Shown here: positions 38,044 to 47,878 of the stretch, piece by piece
How the letters are laid out: the number at the start of each line of letters is the position of its first letter
Position numbering within the stretch: position 1 is the stretch's first letter
Source: Sphingomonas zeae
GTDB lineage: Bacteria > Pseudomonadota > Alphaproteobacteria > Sphingomonadales > Sphingomonadaceae
Direction of reading: 5' to 3'
Assembly (NCBI RefSeq): GCF_014197135.1
Contig: NZ_JACIFA010000020.1
Location: 1 to 47,971 of the forward strand
DNA length: 47,971 nt
Made by a program: the position numbers and the translations under genes
The notes under the pieces: model-generated
What the model was told of the DNA's origin: nothing
The model's database searches: none
What the model saw: the letters and a program-made list of their open reading frames with translations, nothing else

Positions 38044-39192
38044 ATGTCGATGGCGTCAATCAAGAGCTTTCTTACTTTGGTAGCGGTAACCTCCGCCATG
38101 ACGTCTACCGCCGCTCTGGCGAGCGAGGCGAAGCGCGCGCCCGCCGGCTATTCGGTCGAGGGGGCCGCGATCGAATCGGTGACGCTGACCAACAAGGCCG
38201 GACTGTCGGCCCGCGTCCTGACCTATGGCGCGACGCTGCAATCGGTGATGGCACCCGACCGCGACGGTAAGTCGGCCGACGTACTGCTCGGCTATGACAA
38301 GGCCGAGGATTATGTGAACCATCCGAATTTCTTCGGGGTCACGGTGGGCCGCTTCGCCAACCGCATCGGCGGCGGCCGCTTCTCGCTGGACGGCCAGAGC
38401 TATCAGCTGACGCTCAACGACAAGGTCAACTCGCTCCACGGCGGGACCAAGGGCTTCGACAAACATCTGTGGCGGATCGTGTCGATGAAGGACGGTCCGA
38501 CCGCCAGCGTGGTCATGGCGCTGACCAGCCCCGATGGCGACCAGGGCTATCCCGGCAAGGTCGACGCGACCGTCACCTATTCGCTGGACGAGGCGGGGTC
38601 GCTGACCATCGCGTTCGAGGCGAAGACCGACAAGCCGACCATCGTCAACATGACGAACCACGCGATCTTCAACCTGAACGGCGAAGGGTCGCCGCTGGGT
38701 GCGACCTTCCACAAGCTGACCATCCCGGCCGCGACCTTCACGCCGGTGGATGCCAAGCTGATCCCGACCGGCGAGCGCAAGCCCGTCGCAGGCACCGTGT
38801 TCGACTTCCGCGCCCCCCGCGTCGTGGCCGACGGTATTCGCAACGGCAACGACCAGCAGATCCGCTATGGCCAGGGCTATGACCATAATTTCGCGCTCGA
38901 CAAGGGGCTGACCACGACGCCGCAGCTGGCCGCGCGGCTGGAGGACCCCGCCTCGGGCCGGGTGCTCGAAGTGCTGTCGACCGAGCCGGGCGTGCAATTC
39001 TATACGGGCAATTTCCTCGACGGTACCTATGTCGGCAAGAAGGGGCACCTGTACCGCATGGGAGACGGCATCGCGCTGGAGCCGCAGAAATTCCCCGACT
39101 CGCCCAACAAACCCGACTTCGTCTCGCCCCGCGTCGATCCGGGTAAGCCCTATCGGCATACCATGATCTATCGTTTCTCCACCGTTCGCTGA
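38044..39192 (+). CDS. galM: Exported aldose 1-epimerase (mutarotase)
   Basis: A 382-residue mutarotase interconverting alpha and beta anomers of sugars, here probably pentoses and hexoses in the periplasm. A signal peptide runs to about residue 27 (SMASIKSFLTLVAVTSAMTS...ALA). Catalytic blocks: GVTVGRFANRIGGGRF, NSLHGGTKGFDKHLW (His), MTNHAIFNLNG (His), and EPGVQFYTGNFLDG; the catalytic Glu is likely in ALEPQKFPDSPNKPDF. The gene is preceded by GGGTGAGG and followed after 13 bases by xylD, so it probably begins the xyl operon and supplies beta-xylose to the pathway. Confidence 0.9.
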   Translation: MSMASIKSFLTLVAVTSAMTSTAALASEAKRAPAGYSVEGAAIESVTLTNKAGLSARVLTYGATLQSVMAPDRDGKSADVLLGYDKAEDYVNHPNFFGVTVGRFANRIGGGRFSLDGQSYQLTLNDKVNSLHGGTKGFDKHLWRIVSMKDGPTASVVMALTSPDGDQGYPGKVDATVTYSLDEAGSLTIAFEAKTDKPTIVNMTNHAIFNLNGEGSPLGATFHKLTIPAATFTPVDAKLIPTGERKPVAGTVFDFRAPRVVADGIRNGNDQQIRYGQGYDHNFALDKGLTTTPQLAARLEDPASGRVLEVLSTEPGVQFYTGNFLDGTYVGKKGHLYRMGDGIALEPQKFPDSPNKPDFVSPRVDPGKPYRHTMIYRFSTVR

Positions 39193-39205
39193 CCGAAAGC
39201 CTGAC

Positions 39206-40999
39206 ATGACCGACACGCCCACGAAGCTGCGCAGCCGCGCCTGGTTCGACAATCCCGACAATATCGACATGACCGCGCTCTATCTGGAGCGCTACCTGAA
39301 CTTCGGCCTTTCGCTGGAGGAGCTTCAGTCGGGCAAGCCGATCATCGGCATCGCGCAGAGCGGCTCCGACCTGTCGCCCTGCAACCGCCACCATCTGGTG
39401 TTGGCCGAGCGGGTGCGCGAGGGCGTGCGCGAGATGGGCGGCATCGTCCTGGAATTCCCGGTTCACCCGATCCAGGAAACCGGCAAGCGCCCGACCGCGG
39501 GTCTCGACCGCAACCTGTCCTATCTGGGCCTGGTCGAGGTGCTGTACGGCTATCCGCTCGATGGCGTCGTGCTGACGATCGGTTGTGACAAGACGACCCC
39601 GGCGATGCTGATGGCGGCCGCTACGGTCAACATCCCGGCGATCGCGCTGTCGGTCGGGCCGATGCTGAACGGCTGGCACAAGGGCGAGCGCACCGGCTCG
39701 GGCACCATCGTGTGGAAGGCGCGCCAGATGCTGGCGGCGGGTGAGATCGACGATGCGGAGTTCATCCGCCTGGTCGCCTCGTCGGCCCCCTCGACCGGCT
39801 ATTGCAACACCATGGGCACCGCGACCACGATGAACTCGCTGGCCGAGGCGCTGGGCATGTCGCTGCCGGGTTCGGCCGCGATCCCCGCGCCCTATCGCGA
39901 TCGTCAGGAAGTCGCGTACCTCACCGGCAAGCGCATCGTCGAGATGGTGAACGAGGACCTGAAGCCCTCCGACATCCTGACCAAGGACGCGTTCCACAAC
40001 GCGATCAAGGTCAACTCGGCGATCGGCGGCTCGACCAACGCGCCGATCCACCTTGCCGCCATCGCGCGCCACATCGGCGTCGACCTGCCCGTGCAGGATT
40101 GGGAGAGCGAAGGGCACAAGATCCCGCTGCTCGTGAACCTCCAGCCCGCGGGTGAATATCTGGGCGAGGATTATTATCGTGCGGGCGGCGTGCCCGCCGT
40201 GGTCAACCAGCTGATCGAGCAGGGGCTGATCCACGAGGACGCGCTGACCGTCAATGGCAAGACCATGGGCGAGAATTGCCGTGGCGTCGCGATCGAGGAC
40301 GAAAAGGTCATCCGTCCCTTCGCCCAGCCGCTGGTCGAGGAAGCGGGCTTCATCGTGCTGTCGGGCAATCTGTTCGACGCCGCGATCATGAAGACCAGCG
40401 TGATCTCGCCGGAATTCCGCGAGCGTTACCTGTCCAACCCCGACGACCTGAACGCCTTTGAAGGCCCGGCGGTCGTGTTCGACGGGCCGGAGGATTATCA
40501 CCACCGGATCGACGATCCCGCGACCGGCATCACGCCCGAGACGTTGCTGTTCATGCGCGGCGCTGGCCCGATCGGCTATCCGGGTGCGGCGGAAGTCGTC
40601 AACATGCGTCCGCCCGCCTATCTCATCACCGAAGGCGTGCACTCGCTGCCCTGCATCGGTGACGGGCGCCAGTCGGGTACGAGCGGTTCGCCCTCGATCC
40701 TGAACGCCAGCCCGGAAGCGGCGGCGATGGGTGGCCTGGCGCTGATCCAGACCGGCGACCGGGTCCGCATCGACCTGAACACCGGCAGCGCCAATATCCT
40801 GATCTCCGAGGAAGAGCTGGCCGAGCGTCGCAAGACCCTGGCGGCGGCGGGCGGGTATAAGTACCCTGCGTCGCAGACCCCGTGGCAGGAAATCCAGCGC
40901 TCGGTGGTCGGCCAGATGTCGACCGGCGCGATCCTGGAAGGGGCTGAGAAATATCAGCGCATCGCCCAGACGCAAGGATTGCCGCGCGACAACCACTGA
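39206..40999 (+). CDS. xylD: D-xylonate dehydratase, IlvD/Edd family
   Basis: A 597-residue dehydratase converting D-xylonate to 2-keto-3-deoxy-D-xylonate. It resembles Caulobacter XylD from end to end: RSRAWFDNPDNIDMTALYLERY at the start, [2Fe-2S] cluster cysteines Cys59 (SPCNRHH), Cys127 (GCDKTTPA) and Cys200 (GYCNTMGTA), followed by RGAGPIGYPGAAEVVNM and SGTSGSPSILNASPEAA and the terminal DNH. Related enzymes accept L-arabinonate as well, so arabinose use is possible. Located between galM and a 289-base gap that holds an 11-base-pair hairpin and a LacI-like site. Confidence 0.93.
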   Translation: MTDTPTKLRSRAWFDNPDNIDMTALYLERYLNFGLSLEELQSGKPIIGIAQSGSDLSPCNRHHLVLAERVREGVREMGGIVLEFPVHPIQETGKRPTAGLDRNLSYLGLVEVLYGYPLDGVVLTIGCDKTTPAMLMAAATVNIPAIALSVGPMLNGWHKGERTGSGTIVWKARQMLAAGEIDDAEFIRLVASSAPSTGYCNTMGTATTMNSLAEALGMSLPGSAAIPAPYRDRQEVAYLTGKRIVEMVNEDLKPSDILTKDAFHNAIKVNSAIGGSTNAPIHLAAIARHIGVDLPVQDWESEGHKIPLLVNLQPAGEYLGEDYYRAGGVPAVVNQLIEQGLIHEDALTVNGKTMGENCRGVAIEDEKVIRPFAQPLVEEAGFIVLSGNLFDAAIMKTSVISPEFRERYLSNPDDLNAFEGPAVVFDGPEDYHHRIDDPATGITPETLLFMRGAGPIGYPGAAEVVNMRPPAYLITEGVHSLPCIGDGRQSGTSGSPSILNASPEAAAMGGLALIQTGDRVRIDLNTGSANILISEEELAERRKTLAAAGGYKYPASQTPWQEIQRSVVGQMSTGAILEGAEKYQRIAQTQGLPRDNH

Positions 41000-41005
41000 T
41001 GACGG

Positions 41006-41041
41006 CGACCGGCCGGGTGGATCATTCCGTCCGGCCGGTCG
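41006..41041 (+). terminator. GC-rich hairpin after xylD
   Basis: CGACCGGCCGG (41006-41016) and CCGGCCGGTCG (41031-41041) form an 11-base perfect stem with a 14-base loop, starting six bases past the xylD stop. There is no T run, so it may act as a pause or mRNA-stabilising structure rather than a true terminator. Confidence 0.5.
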
Positions 41042-41256
41042 GTCCGCGCCTCGACAGGGCGTCGCGAAAGCCCGTGGCGCTCCACGATCTGGGGCCGCCG
41101 CCCATGCGTGCTGGACGACGCGCATGACATTCCCATGCGTCAGCGTTGCCGGAAGCCCGTCGGATTTGCTCCTCGGATTTGAATGCCCGGCCATTCCCAG
41201 GCGATTCCGGACGAGCTGACCAATTCAGGCCCTCTTGACCTGAACCGGACAGCAAT

Positions 41257-41270
41257 CGATACCGCTAACA
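41257..41270. promoter_or_regulatory. LacI-family operator candidate before xylX
   Basis: CGATACCGCTAACA matches the TGnTAnCGnTAnCA pattern of LacI/XylR-type operators with one outer mismatch, 19 bases before the xylX start. A TTGACC hexamer lies upstream at 41235-41240. XylR of Caulobacter binds a similar CG-centred palindrome. No LacI-family gene is present here. A second palindrome TCAGG/CCTGA is at 41225-41243. Confidence 0.5.
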
Positions 41271-41288
41271 AATCTGCGGAGAGGAATT

Positions 41289-42434
41289 ATGGCCAGCAAT
41301 CTTACCGACCTGATGGGCGCCTTGCCCGACGATTGGCGCGATGGGCGTTTCGTCGGTCGGATCGACCGGGGCGAAGGGCCTTGCCCGATTCTGGTCGAGA
41401 ATGGCCAAGTCTATGACATGAGCCGCGTGGCCCCCACCGTCTCGGCGCTGCTGGCGAGTGGTACGGTCGAGGCGTCGCAGGGCGAAGCGCTCGGTGAGCT
41501 GGCTGACCTGAACCTGTCGCCCGAGCAGGGCGCGCCCAACCGCCTGCTGTCGCCGATCGATCTGCAATGCGTGAAGGCGGCGGGGGTGACCTTTGCCGTG
41601 TCCGCGCTGGAACGAGTGATCGAGGAACGCGCGCGCGGCGATCATGCCAAGGCGGCGGGGCTTCGCGGCACGCTGGAAGCCGCGCTGGGCGGCAATATCC
41701 GCTCGGTCGTACCCGGCTCGCCCGAGGCCGCGCAGTTGAAGGACGCGCTGATCGCCGAAGGGCTGTGGTCGCAATATCTGGAGGTCGCGATCGGCCCGGA
41801 TGCGGAAATCTTCACCAAGTCGCCGGTCCTGTCGACGGTCGGCTGGGGGATGCCGGTCGGCGTCCGCTCCGACTCGACCTGGAACAACCCGGAGCCCGAG
41901 GTGGTGCTGGTCGCCGATGCGCATGGCCAGGCGGTCGGCGCGACGCTGGGCAATGACGTCAACCTGCGCGATTTCGAGGGGCGCTCGGCGCTGCTGCTCG
42001 GCAAGGCCAAGGACAATAACGCGTCCTGCTCGCTCGGCCCGCTCGTCCGCCTGTTCGACGACGGCTTCACGATGGACGATGTGCGGTCGAGCGAGGTCAA
42101 GCTGACCATCACCGGCACCGATGGCTATGTGCTAGAGGGCGCCAGCTCGATGGACCAGATCAGCCGCGATCCCGAAGACCTGCTTGGCCAGGCGCTGAGC
42201 GAGCATCATTACCCCGATGGCCTGGTCCTGTTCCTCGGCACGCTGTTCGCGCCGACGCAGGACCGTGACGAGCCGGGCCGCGGCTTCACCCACAAGGTCG
42301 GCGACACGGTCGTCATCACCAATCCGCGCCTCGGCACGCTGGTCAACCCGGTGATGACCTCGGCCGACGCCCCCGCCTGGACCTTTGGTCTGGGCGACCT
42401 GATGCGCAACCTGGCCAAGCGCGGCCTGTTGTGA
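41289..42434 (+). CDS. xylX: 2-keto-3-deoxy-D-xylonate dehydratase, FAH family
   Basis: A 381-residue enzyme that dehydrates 2-keto-3-deoxy-D-xylonate to 2-oxoglutarate semialdehyde. It closely resembles Caulobacter XylX: GRIDRGEGPCPILVENGQVYDMS at the start, LLSPIDLQCVKAAGVTFAVSALERVIEERARGD, EGLWSQYLEVAIGPDAEIFTK, NNPEPEVVLV with metal-ligand Glu residues and GNDVNLRDFEGRSALLL, ending RNLAKRGLL. Preceded by CGGAGAGG. It overlaps the xylB GTG frame and is the first gene after the gap containing a LacI-like site, so it likely starts a second transcript, xylXBC. Confidence 0.94.
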   Translation: MASNLTDLMGALPDDWRDGRFVGRIDRGEGPCPILVENGQVYDMSRVAPTVSALLASGTVEASQGEALGELADLNLSPEQGAPNRLLSPIDLQCVKAAGVTFAVSALERVIEERARGDHAKAAGLRGTLEAALGGNIRSVVPGSPEAAQLKDALIAEGLWSQYLEVAIGPDAEIFTKSPVLSTVGWGMPVGVRSDSTWNNPEPEVVLVADAHGQAVGATLGNDVNLRDFEGRSALLLGKAKDNNASCSLGPLVRLFDDGFTMDDVRSSEVKLTITGTDGYVLEGASSMDQISRDPEDLLGQALSEHHYPDGLVLFLGTLFAPTQDRDEPGRGFTHKVGDTVVITNPRLGTLVNPVMTSADAPAWTFGLGDLMRNLAKRGLL

Positions 42435-42445
42435 CGGAGACTTCC

Positions 42446-43234
<789 letters not shown>

Positions 43235-43263
43235 CAGACCGGGCGAGAGCATAGGAGAGAGTG

Positions 43264-44127
43264 ATGCAGCAGGCCGAACATTGCCTGACCGTGGGTGCGA
43301 CGCTGGGCGAAGGCCCGATCTGGGTCGATGACGCGCTGTGGTTCGTCGATATCAAGCAGCAGCGCATCTACCGTCACGATCCGGTCGCGGGCACGCTCGA
43401 TCACTGGGCCTCGCCCGAAATGGTCGGCTGGGTCGTGCCGGCACAGCGCGGCGGCTTCGTCGCGGGGCTGAAGTCCGGCCCGCATCATTTCGATCCCGCG
43501 ACCGGCAGCTTCGAGCAATTGGCCGAGATTGATGCGCATCTTCCCGCCAATCGCCTCAACGATGCCTGTGTCGATGGGCAGGGGCGCATCTGGTTCGGCA
43601 CGATGGACAATGACGAGACCTCGCTGTCGGGCCGGTTGTTCCAATGGTCGGCCGGGCGGGTCACGCCGACCGCGGCCGATCCGGTGTGCATCACCAACGG
43701 CCCTGCTATCTCGCCCGACGATTCGATCCTCTATCACGTCGATACGCTGGGCAAGGTGATCCTGGCGCATCCGATCCTGGCGGACGGGACGCTGGGCGCG
43801 GCGAGTGAGTTCGCACGCTTCGGCGGTGCGGACGGTCATCCCGATGGCGCGATCTGCGATGCCGAGGGCGGCGTGTGGGTCGGCTTCTTCGGCGGATCGG
43901 CCGCGCGGCGCTATGGCCCGGACGGGGTTATGACCGACGAGGTGCGCTTTCCCGTCTCCAACATCACCAAGATTGCGCTGGGCGGTCCCGATGGCCGCAC
44001 CGCCTATGCCACCACCGCGCGGCAGGGCCTGTCCGACGAGCAACTGGCCGAGCAGCTCCAGGCGGGCGACATCTTCACCTTCCGAGTCGCGGTCCCCGCC
44101 AAGCCGGTCCACCACGCCGCGATCTGA
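43264..44127 (+). CDS. xylC: Xylonolactonase, SMP-30/gluconolactonase family
   Basis: A 287-residue six-bladed beta-propeller lactonase opening D-xylonolactone to D-xylonate. ATG at 43264 with GGAGAG upstream is preferred over GTG 43261. Metal-site blocks: LGEGPIWVDDALWFVDIKQQRIY with Glu16, NRLNDACVDGQGRIWFGTMDND, ITNGPAISPDDSILYHVDTLG, and HPDGAICDAEGGVWVGFF. Resembles Caulobacter XylC in order of blocks and TTARQGLSDEQLA near the C-terminus. It ends the xylXBC group; a GntR gene follows on the opposite strand. Confidence 0.9.
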   Translation: MQQAEHCLTVGATLGEGPIWVDDALWFVDIKQQRIYRHDPVAGTLDHWASPEMVGWVVPAQRGGFVAGLKSGPHHFDPATGSFEQLAEIDAHLPANRLNDACVDGQGRIWFGTMDNDETSLSGRLFQWSAGRVTPTAADPVCITNGPAISPDDSILYHVDTLGKVILAHPILADGTLGAASEFARFGGADGHPDGAICDAEGGVWVGFFGGSAARRYGPDGVMTDEVRFPVSNITKIALGGPDGRTAYATTARQGLSDEQLAEQLQAGDIFTFRVAVPAKPVHHAAI

Positions 44128-44185
44128 ACCCCATTCCCGAACCCGGCGTCTCGGGTGGCCCGCTCCCTTATCGGGGGCGGGCCTT

Positions 44186-44968
44186 CTACCCCTTCATGGC
44201 GCTGCGGGTATCTTCCAGCGCCAAATCGACGAGCAGCCGCATGGCCTCTCCCGCGCCTTCGACATCGCCCGCCGCGATCGCGTCATAGACCTTCACATGG
44301 TCGGGCACCGGATTGCGGGGCAGCGCGCGCGAGCGCTGCTTGAACTGGGTGGTCCAGGCGACCGCCGCGCCGATGCTGGCGGTCAGCACGACCAGCGCGT
44401 CATTGCGCGTCGCGGCCAGCACCGCATTGTGGAAATCGCGGTCGGCCGCGCGCCCCGCATCGGTCGCCAGCGTATGACGGCGCATCGCTCCCAGCGCATC
44501 GCGCATCTCCTTCAGATCGGCCTTGTCGCGCCGCTCAGCCGCCAGTCGCGCGGCGGCGGGTTCGACGATCGAGCGCAACTCGAACAGGCTGCGCACGAAC
44601 TGGATGTCCGGCTCACCCGAAAAGGCCCAGGCGAGGACGTCGGGGTCGAGCAGATTCCAGCGATGGCGCGGCAGGACGCGCGTGCCCGTCTTGGGACGGC
44701 TCTCGACCAGCCCCTTGGCGCTCAGCACCTGCACCGCTTCCCGATAGGCGCTGCGCGACACGTCGAGCGCTTCGGAAAAGGCGACCTCGCCCGACAGCGT
44801 GTCGCCGGGGCGATACTCACCCGAGACGATCGCCGCGCCCAGCTTGTGCGCGATCGCGCCATGCAGGCGGCGGCCGGTGCCCCGCTTGACCTTGGGGGCG
44901 GCCTCTTCCGAACCTATATCCGTTGCGGCGCCGGGCGGCGCATCCCCATTCGTCATGCTGTCACTCAT
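44186..44968 (-). CDS. GntR-family (FadR/FCD) transcriptional regulator
   Basis: A 260-residue regulator. ATG at 44968 has GGAGAGG nine bases upstream and is preferred over 45019. After a disordered start, a winged-helix domain occupies about residues 30-98 (LHGAIAHKLGAAIVSGEYRPGDTL, SRSAYREAVQVLSAKGLVESRPKTGTRV) and an FCD ligand domain about 120-250 (LFELRSIVEPAAARLAAERR, DRDFHNAVLAAT, with His and Asp typical of metal-containing FCD sites, DHVKVYDAI). Probably senses a sugar acid such as xylonate or 2-keto-3-deoxy acid. Divergent from the semialdehyde dehydrogenase gene; a candidate operator is at 45035-45051. Confidence 0.88.
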   Translation of the reverse strand: MSDSMTNGDAPPGAATDIGSEEAAPKVKRGTGRRLHGAIAHKLGAAIVSGEYRPGDTLSGEVAFSEALDVSRSAYREAVQVLSAKGLVESRPKTGTRVLPRHRWNLLDPDVLAWAFSGEPDIQFVRSLFELRSIVEPAAARLAAERRDKADLKEMRDALGAMRRHTLATDAGRAADRDFHNAVLAATRNDALVVLTASIGAAVAWTTQFKQRSRALPRNPVPDHVKVYDAIAAGDVEGAGEAMRLLVDLALEDTRSAMKG

Positions 44969-45034
44969 CGCGTGTACCTCTCCGCCCCCATCTTTGCGCA
45001 CAACCTTTAACATTGCCATCGCTCCGTCAAACTA

Positions 45035-45051
45035 ATATGTCGGAGTAATAT
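45035..45051. promoter_or_regulatory. Operator candidate between GntR gene and dehydrogenase gene
   Basis: ATATGTCGGAGTAATAT is an imperfect palindrome with the GTnnnAs-type centre of FCD-type GntR sites. It is flanked by two TAATAT copies 13 bases apart and ends 15 bases before the dehydrogenase start, beside its AGGAG at 45054-45058. Repression by the adjacent GntR protein is inferred. Confidence 0.45.
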
Positions 45052-45066
45052 AAAGGAGCTTCCCCT

Positions 45067-46590
45067 ATGACCGATTTCCGTTCGATCGACGCCGCCACCG
45101 GCCAGCCGGTGGGCGACGCCTTTGCGGTGCACGGACCGGCCGATGTCGACGCGGCCTGTGCGGCTGCGGAGGAGGCGTTCGACGTCTATCGCGCCACCAG
45201 CCGCGAAGAGCGCGCCGCGTTCCTCGACAAGATCGGTGCCGAGATCATGGGCGTAGGTGACGAACTGATCGAAGCCGCGATGCGCGAGAGCGGGCTGCCG
45301 CGCGCGCGTCTGGAGGGCGAGCGTGGCCGCACCGTCGGCCAGCTGGGCCTGTTCGCCAAGGTGCTGCGCGCCGGCGCCTATCTCCAGGTCCGCATCGACC
45401 CCGCCATGCCCGACCGCCAGCCGCTGCCGCGCCCCGATCTGCGCCTGCGCATGGTGCCGCTGGGTCCGGTCGCGGTGTTCGGTGCGTCGAACTTCCCGCT
45501 CGCCTTCTCGACCGCCGGTGGCGACACGGCGTCGGCGCTGGCCGCCGGTTGCCCGGTCGTGGTGAAGGGCCATCCCGCCCATCCGCAGACCGGCGCGCTG
45601 GTCGCCGCCGCGATCGAGCGCGCGGTCGCGGCGTGCGGCCTGCCCAAGGGCGTGTTCGGCCATCTGACCGGCCCCAGCAACGAACTCGGTGGGGCGCTGG
45701 TCCGTGATCCGCGTATCGCTGCGGTCGGCTTCACCGGCTCGCGCGCCGGTGGTCTGGCGCTGGTCAAGATCGCGCAGGAACGTGCCATCCCGATCCCCGT
45801 CTATGCCGAAATGTCGAGCATCAACCCGGTCGTGCTGATGCCCGAGGCGCTGAAGGCGCGTGGGAGCGCGCTGGGCACCGCGTTCGTCGGTTCGCTGACC
45901 ATGGGCGCGGGCCAGTTCTGCACCAATCCCGGCCTGCTGCTCGCGATCGAGGGCGAAGGGCTGGACGCGTTCGTCGAGGCGGCGCGCACCGCGCTGACCG
46001 ATGCGGCGGCACAGACCATGCTCACCCCGGGTATCCATGCCGCCTATACCAAGGCCGCCGAATCGCTGGCGAGCCATGACAAGGTTGAGACGGTCGCGCA
46101 GGGCAAGGTCGGCGAGGGCGTTACGGCGGGTCGCGCCGCCTTCTTCCAGACCACAGCCGAGGCGTTCCTCGCCGACGAGACGCTCGGCCATGAAGTGTTC
46201 GGCGCGTCCTCGATCCTGGTCCGCTGCCGCGACGAGGCGGAGCTGATCGCGGTCCTCAAGGCCGCCGAGGGTCAGCTGACCGCGACGATCCAGATGGACG
46301 AGGGCGATACCGACATGGCCGCGCGGCTGGTGCCGGTGCTCGAACGCAAGGCGGGCCGTATCCTTGCCAATGGCTGGCCGACCGGCGTGGAAGTCGCCCA
46401 TGCGATGGTCCATGGCGGGCCGTTCCCGTCGACCTCGGACGCGCGCACGACCTCGGTCGGCAGCCTGGCGATCGACCGCTATCTGCGGCCGGTGTCGTAC
46501 CAGAACCTGTCGGCCGCGCTGCTGCCGCAGGATTTGAAGGACGAAGCCGCGGGCACGCTGCCCCGCCTGGTCGACGGCCAGCCGGGCTAA
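45067..46590 (+). CDS. 2-oxoglutarate semialdehyde (2,5-dioxovalerate) dehydrogenase
   Basis: A 507-residue aldehyde dehydrogenase giving the last step of the pathway, 2-oxoglutarate semialdehyde to 2-oxoglutarate with NAD(P)+. Catalytic Cys285 is in GAGQFCTNPG, and the general-base Glu region is EMSSINPV (Glu248). FGASNFPLAFSTAGGDTASALAAGCPVVVKGHPAHP marks the cofactor site (quoted partly as GASNFPLAF and VVVKGHPAHP). The sequence type (long, ending KDEAAGTLPRLVDG) matches the KGSADH-III class rather than Caulobacter XylA. An intrinsic terminator follows at 46597. It is under the promoter shared with the divergent GntR gene. Confidence 0.92.
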   Translation: MTDFRSIDAATGQPVGDAFAVHGPADVDAACAAAEEAFDVYRATSREERAAFLDKIGAEIMGVGDELIEAAMRESGLPRARLEGERGRTVGQLGLFAKVLRAGAYLQVRIDPAMPDRQPLPRPDLRLRMVPLGPVAVFGASNFPLAFSTAGGDTASALAAGCPVVVKGHPAHPQTGALVAAAIERAVAACGLPKGVFGHLTGPSNELGGALVRDPRIAAVGFTGSRAGGLALVKIAQERAIPIPVYAEMSSINPVVLMPEALKARGSALGTAFVGSLTMGAGQFCTNPGLLLAIEGEGLDAFVEAARTALTDAAAQTMLTPGIHAAYTKAAESLASHDKVETVAQGKVGEGVTAGRAAFFQTTAEAFLADETLGHEVFGASSILVRCRDEAELIAVLKAAEGQLTATIQMDEGDTDMAARLVPVLERKAGRILANGWPTGVEVAHAMVHGGPFPSTSDARTTSVGSLAIDRYLRPVSYQNLSAALLPQDLKDEAAGTLPRLVDGQPG

Positions 46591-46596
46591 GGAATG

Positions 46597-46634
46597 ACGG
46601 GGCGCGGGCTGGTTCGGTTCGCGCCCCGTTTTTG
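46597..46634 (+). terminator. Intrinsic terminator after semialdehyde dehydrogenase
   Basis: ACGGGGCGCG (46597-46606) and CGCGCCCCGT (46620-46629) form a 10-base perfect stem with a 13-base loop, followed by TTTTGTT. It separates the dehydrogenase from the araD1-like gene. Confidence 0.88.
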
Positions 46635-46661
46635 TTGAAAAAGACTTTAGGGGAGGATTTG

Positions 46662-47654
46662 ATGGCTGATCGTCTGTTGCAGCACCGCGCGCCCTCGGGT
46701 GAGCGCTCGGTCATTCTGGCCCGCGGCGACCGGGCGGCGTTCGTGCCGGGCGTCGAGAGCGTCATCGCGCTCGCCCAGCGCGCGATCGCCGAGGGCCAGT
46801 CGCTGCTCGATACCGCGCTGGCCTGTGGCGAGGGCGCCGCGGTCGATCTGTCGGCCGAACTGGCGGCGGGGCATCTGATCGCCCCGATCGATCATGCCGA
46901 CCCCGCGCATTGCGTTATGACCGGCACCGGCCTGACCCATCTCGGCTCGGCCGAGGGGCGCGACAAGATGCACCGCGAAGCGGCGGCGGCCGCGCACCAG
47001 ACCGACTCGATGCGCATGTTCCTGGAAGGCGTCGAGGGCGGCAAGCCCGGTAAAGGCCAGGTCGGCCAGCAGCCGGAATGGTTCTATAAGGGCGATGGTA
47101 GCCAGCTGGTCGGCCCCGGCGACGCGCTCGAAATGCCCGCCTTCGCGCAGGATGGCGGCGAAGAGCCCGAACTGGCGGGCATCTACCTGATCGGTCCCGA
47201 CGGCACCCCGCATCGCCTCGGCCTGTGCCTTGCCAACGAGTTCTCGGACCATGTGACCGAGCGCCACAACTATCTGTGGCTAGCGCATAGCAAGCTGCGT
47301 CCCGCCTCGCTCGGTGCCGAGCTGCTGCTGGGCGAAGTGCCTGAGCATATCGCGGGCACCAGCAAGATCGTCCGGGGCGGCGAAACGCTGTGGGAAAAGC
47401 CCTTCCTGTCGGGTGAGGCGAACATGTCGCACAGCCTGGCTAACCTCGAGCATCACCACTTCAAGTACGCGCTGTTCCGTCGTCCGGGCGACGTGCACGT
47501 TCACTTCTTCGGCACGGCGACGCTCTCATTCTCGGACGGCATTCGCACCGAGGAAGGTGACGTGTTCGAGATCGCGGCAGCCCCCTTCACCCTGCCGCTC
47601 GCCAATCCGCTGAAGCGCAGCAAGGACATGTCGGTGACGGTCGGTCGTCTCTGA
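46662..47654 (+). CDS. AraD1/GguC-type FAH-family sugar-acid dehydratase
   Basis: A 330-residue member of the fumarylacetoacetate hydrolase fold resembling AraD1/GguC proteins of sugar loci. ATG at 46662 has GGGGAGG upstream. Blocks: LTHLGSAEGRDKMHR, EWFYKGDGSQLVGPGDALEMP, EEPELAGIYLIGPDGTPHRLG with metal-ligand Glu residues, ANEFSDHVTERHNYLWLAHSKLRPASLG, and VHVHFFGTATLSFSDGI. AraD1 is proposed to dehydrate L-2-keto-3-deoxyarabonate, the arabinose analogue of the XylX step. So this enzyme would extend the locus to L-arabinose. It is preceded by a terminator, so it likely has its own or read-through expression. Confidence 0.85.
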   Translation: MADRLLQHRAPSGERSVILARGDRAAFVPGVESVIALAQRAIAEGQSLLDTALACGEGAAVDLSAELAAGHLIAPIDHADPAHCVMTGTGLTHLGSAEGRDKMHREAAAAAHQTDSMRMFLEGVEGGKPGKGQVGQQPEWFYKGDGSQLVGPGDALEMPAFAQDGGEEPELAGIYLIGPDGTPHRLGLCLANEFSDHVTERHNYLWLAHSKLRPASLGAELLLGEVPEHIAGTSKIVRGGETLWEKPFLSGEANMSHSLANLEHHHFKYALFRRPGDVHVHFFGTATLSFSDGIRTEEGDVFEIAAAPFTLPLANPLKRSKDMSVTVGRL

Positions 47655-47676
47655 CAGACTGATCCTCTACCGCAGG

Positions 47677-47721
47677 GCATAAAGGGGCGTCCTTCCCAAC
47701 CGGGAAGGGCGCCCCTTATGC
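47677..47721 (+). terminator. Long hairpin at end of the pentose locus
   Basis: GCATAAAGGGGCG and CGCCCCTTATGC with inner CCTTCCC/GGGAAGG arms form a stem of about 20 base pairs around an AACC loop, 23 bases past the araD1-like stop. A short T run follows (GTTTG). It isolates the locus from the downstream stable-RNA-like promoter. Confidence 0.75.
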
Positions 47722-47878
47722 GTTTGCGCCCCTGATCCTGGACTTTTGGTGGCGTTGATTCGCGAAAGCACGCTCCAATGGAGATAAGGTTCCGGCGTCG
47801 TCGGCAAGATGGCGTCTCGTCAAACTATTGAAAGAATTGGGTTTTGCTGGTTTTTTACGAAAAAATGAAAATCGGCTG

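Noticed and set aside
38738..41194. 818-codon minus-strand frame opposite galM and xylD
   Set aside because: It spans two real genes and their gap, with Arg/Asp/Gln-rich composition and no family features.
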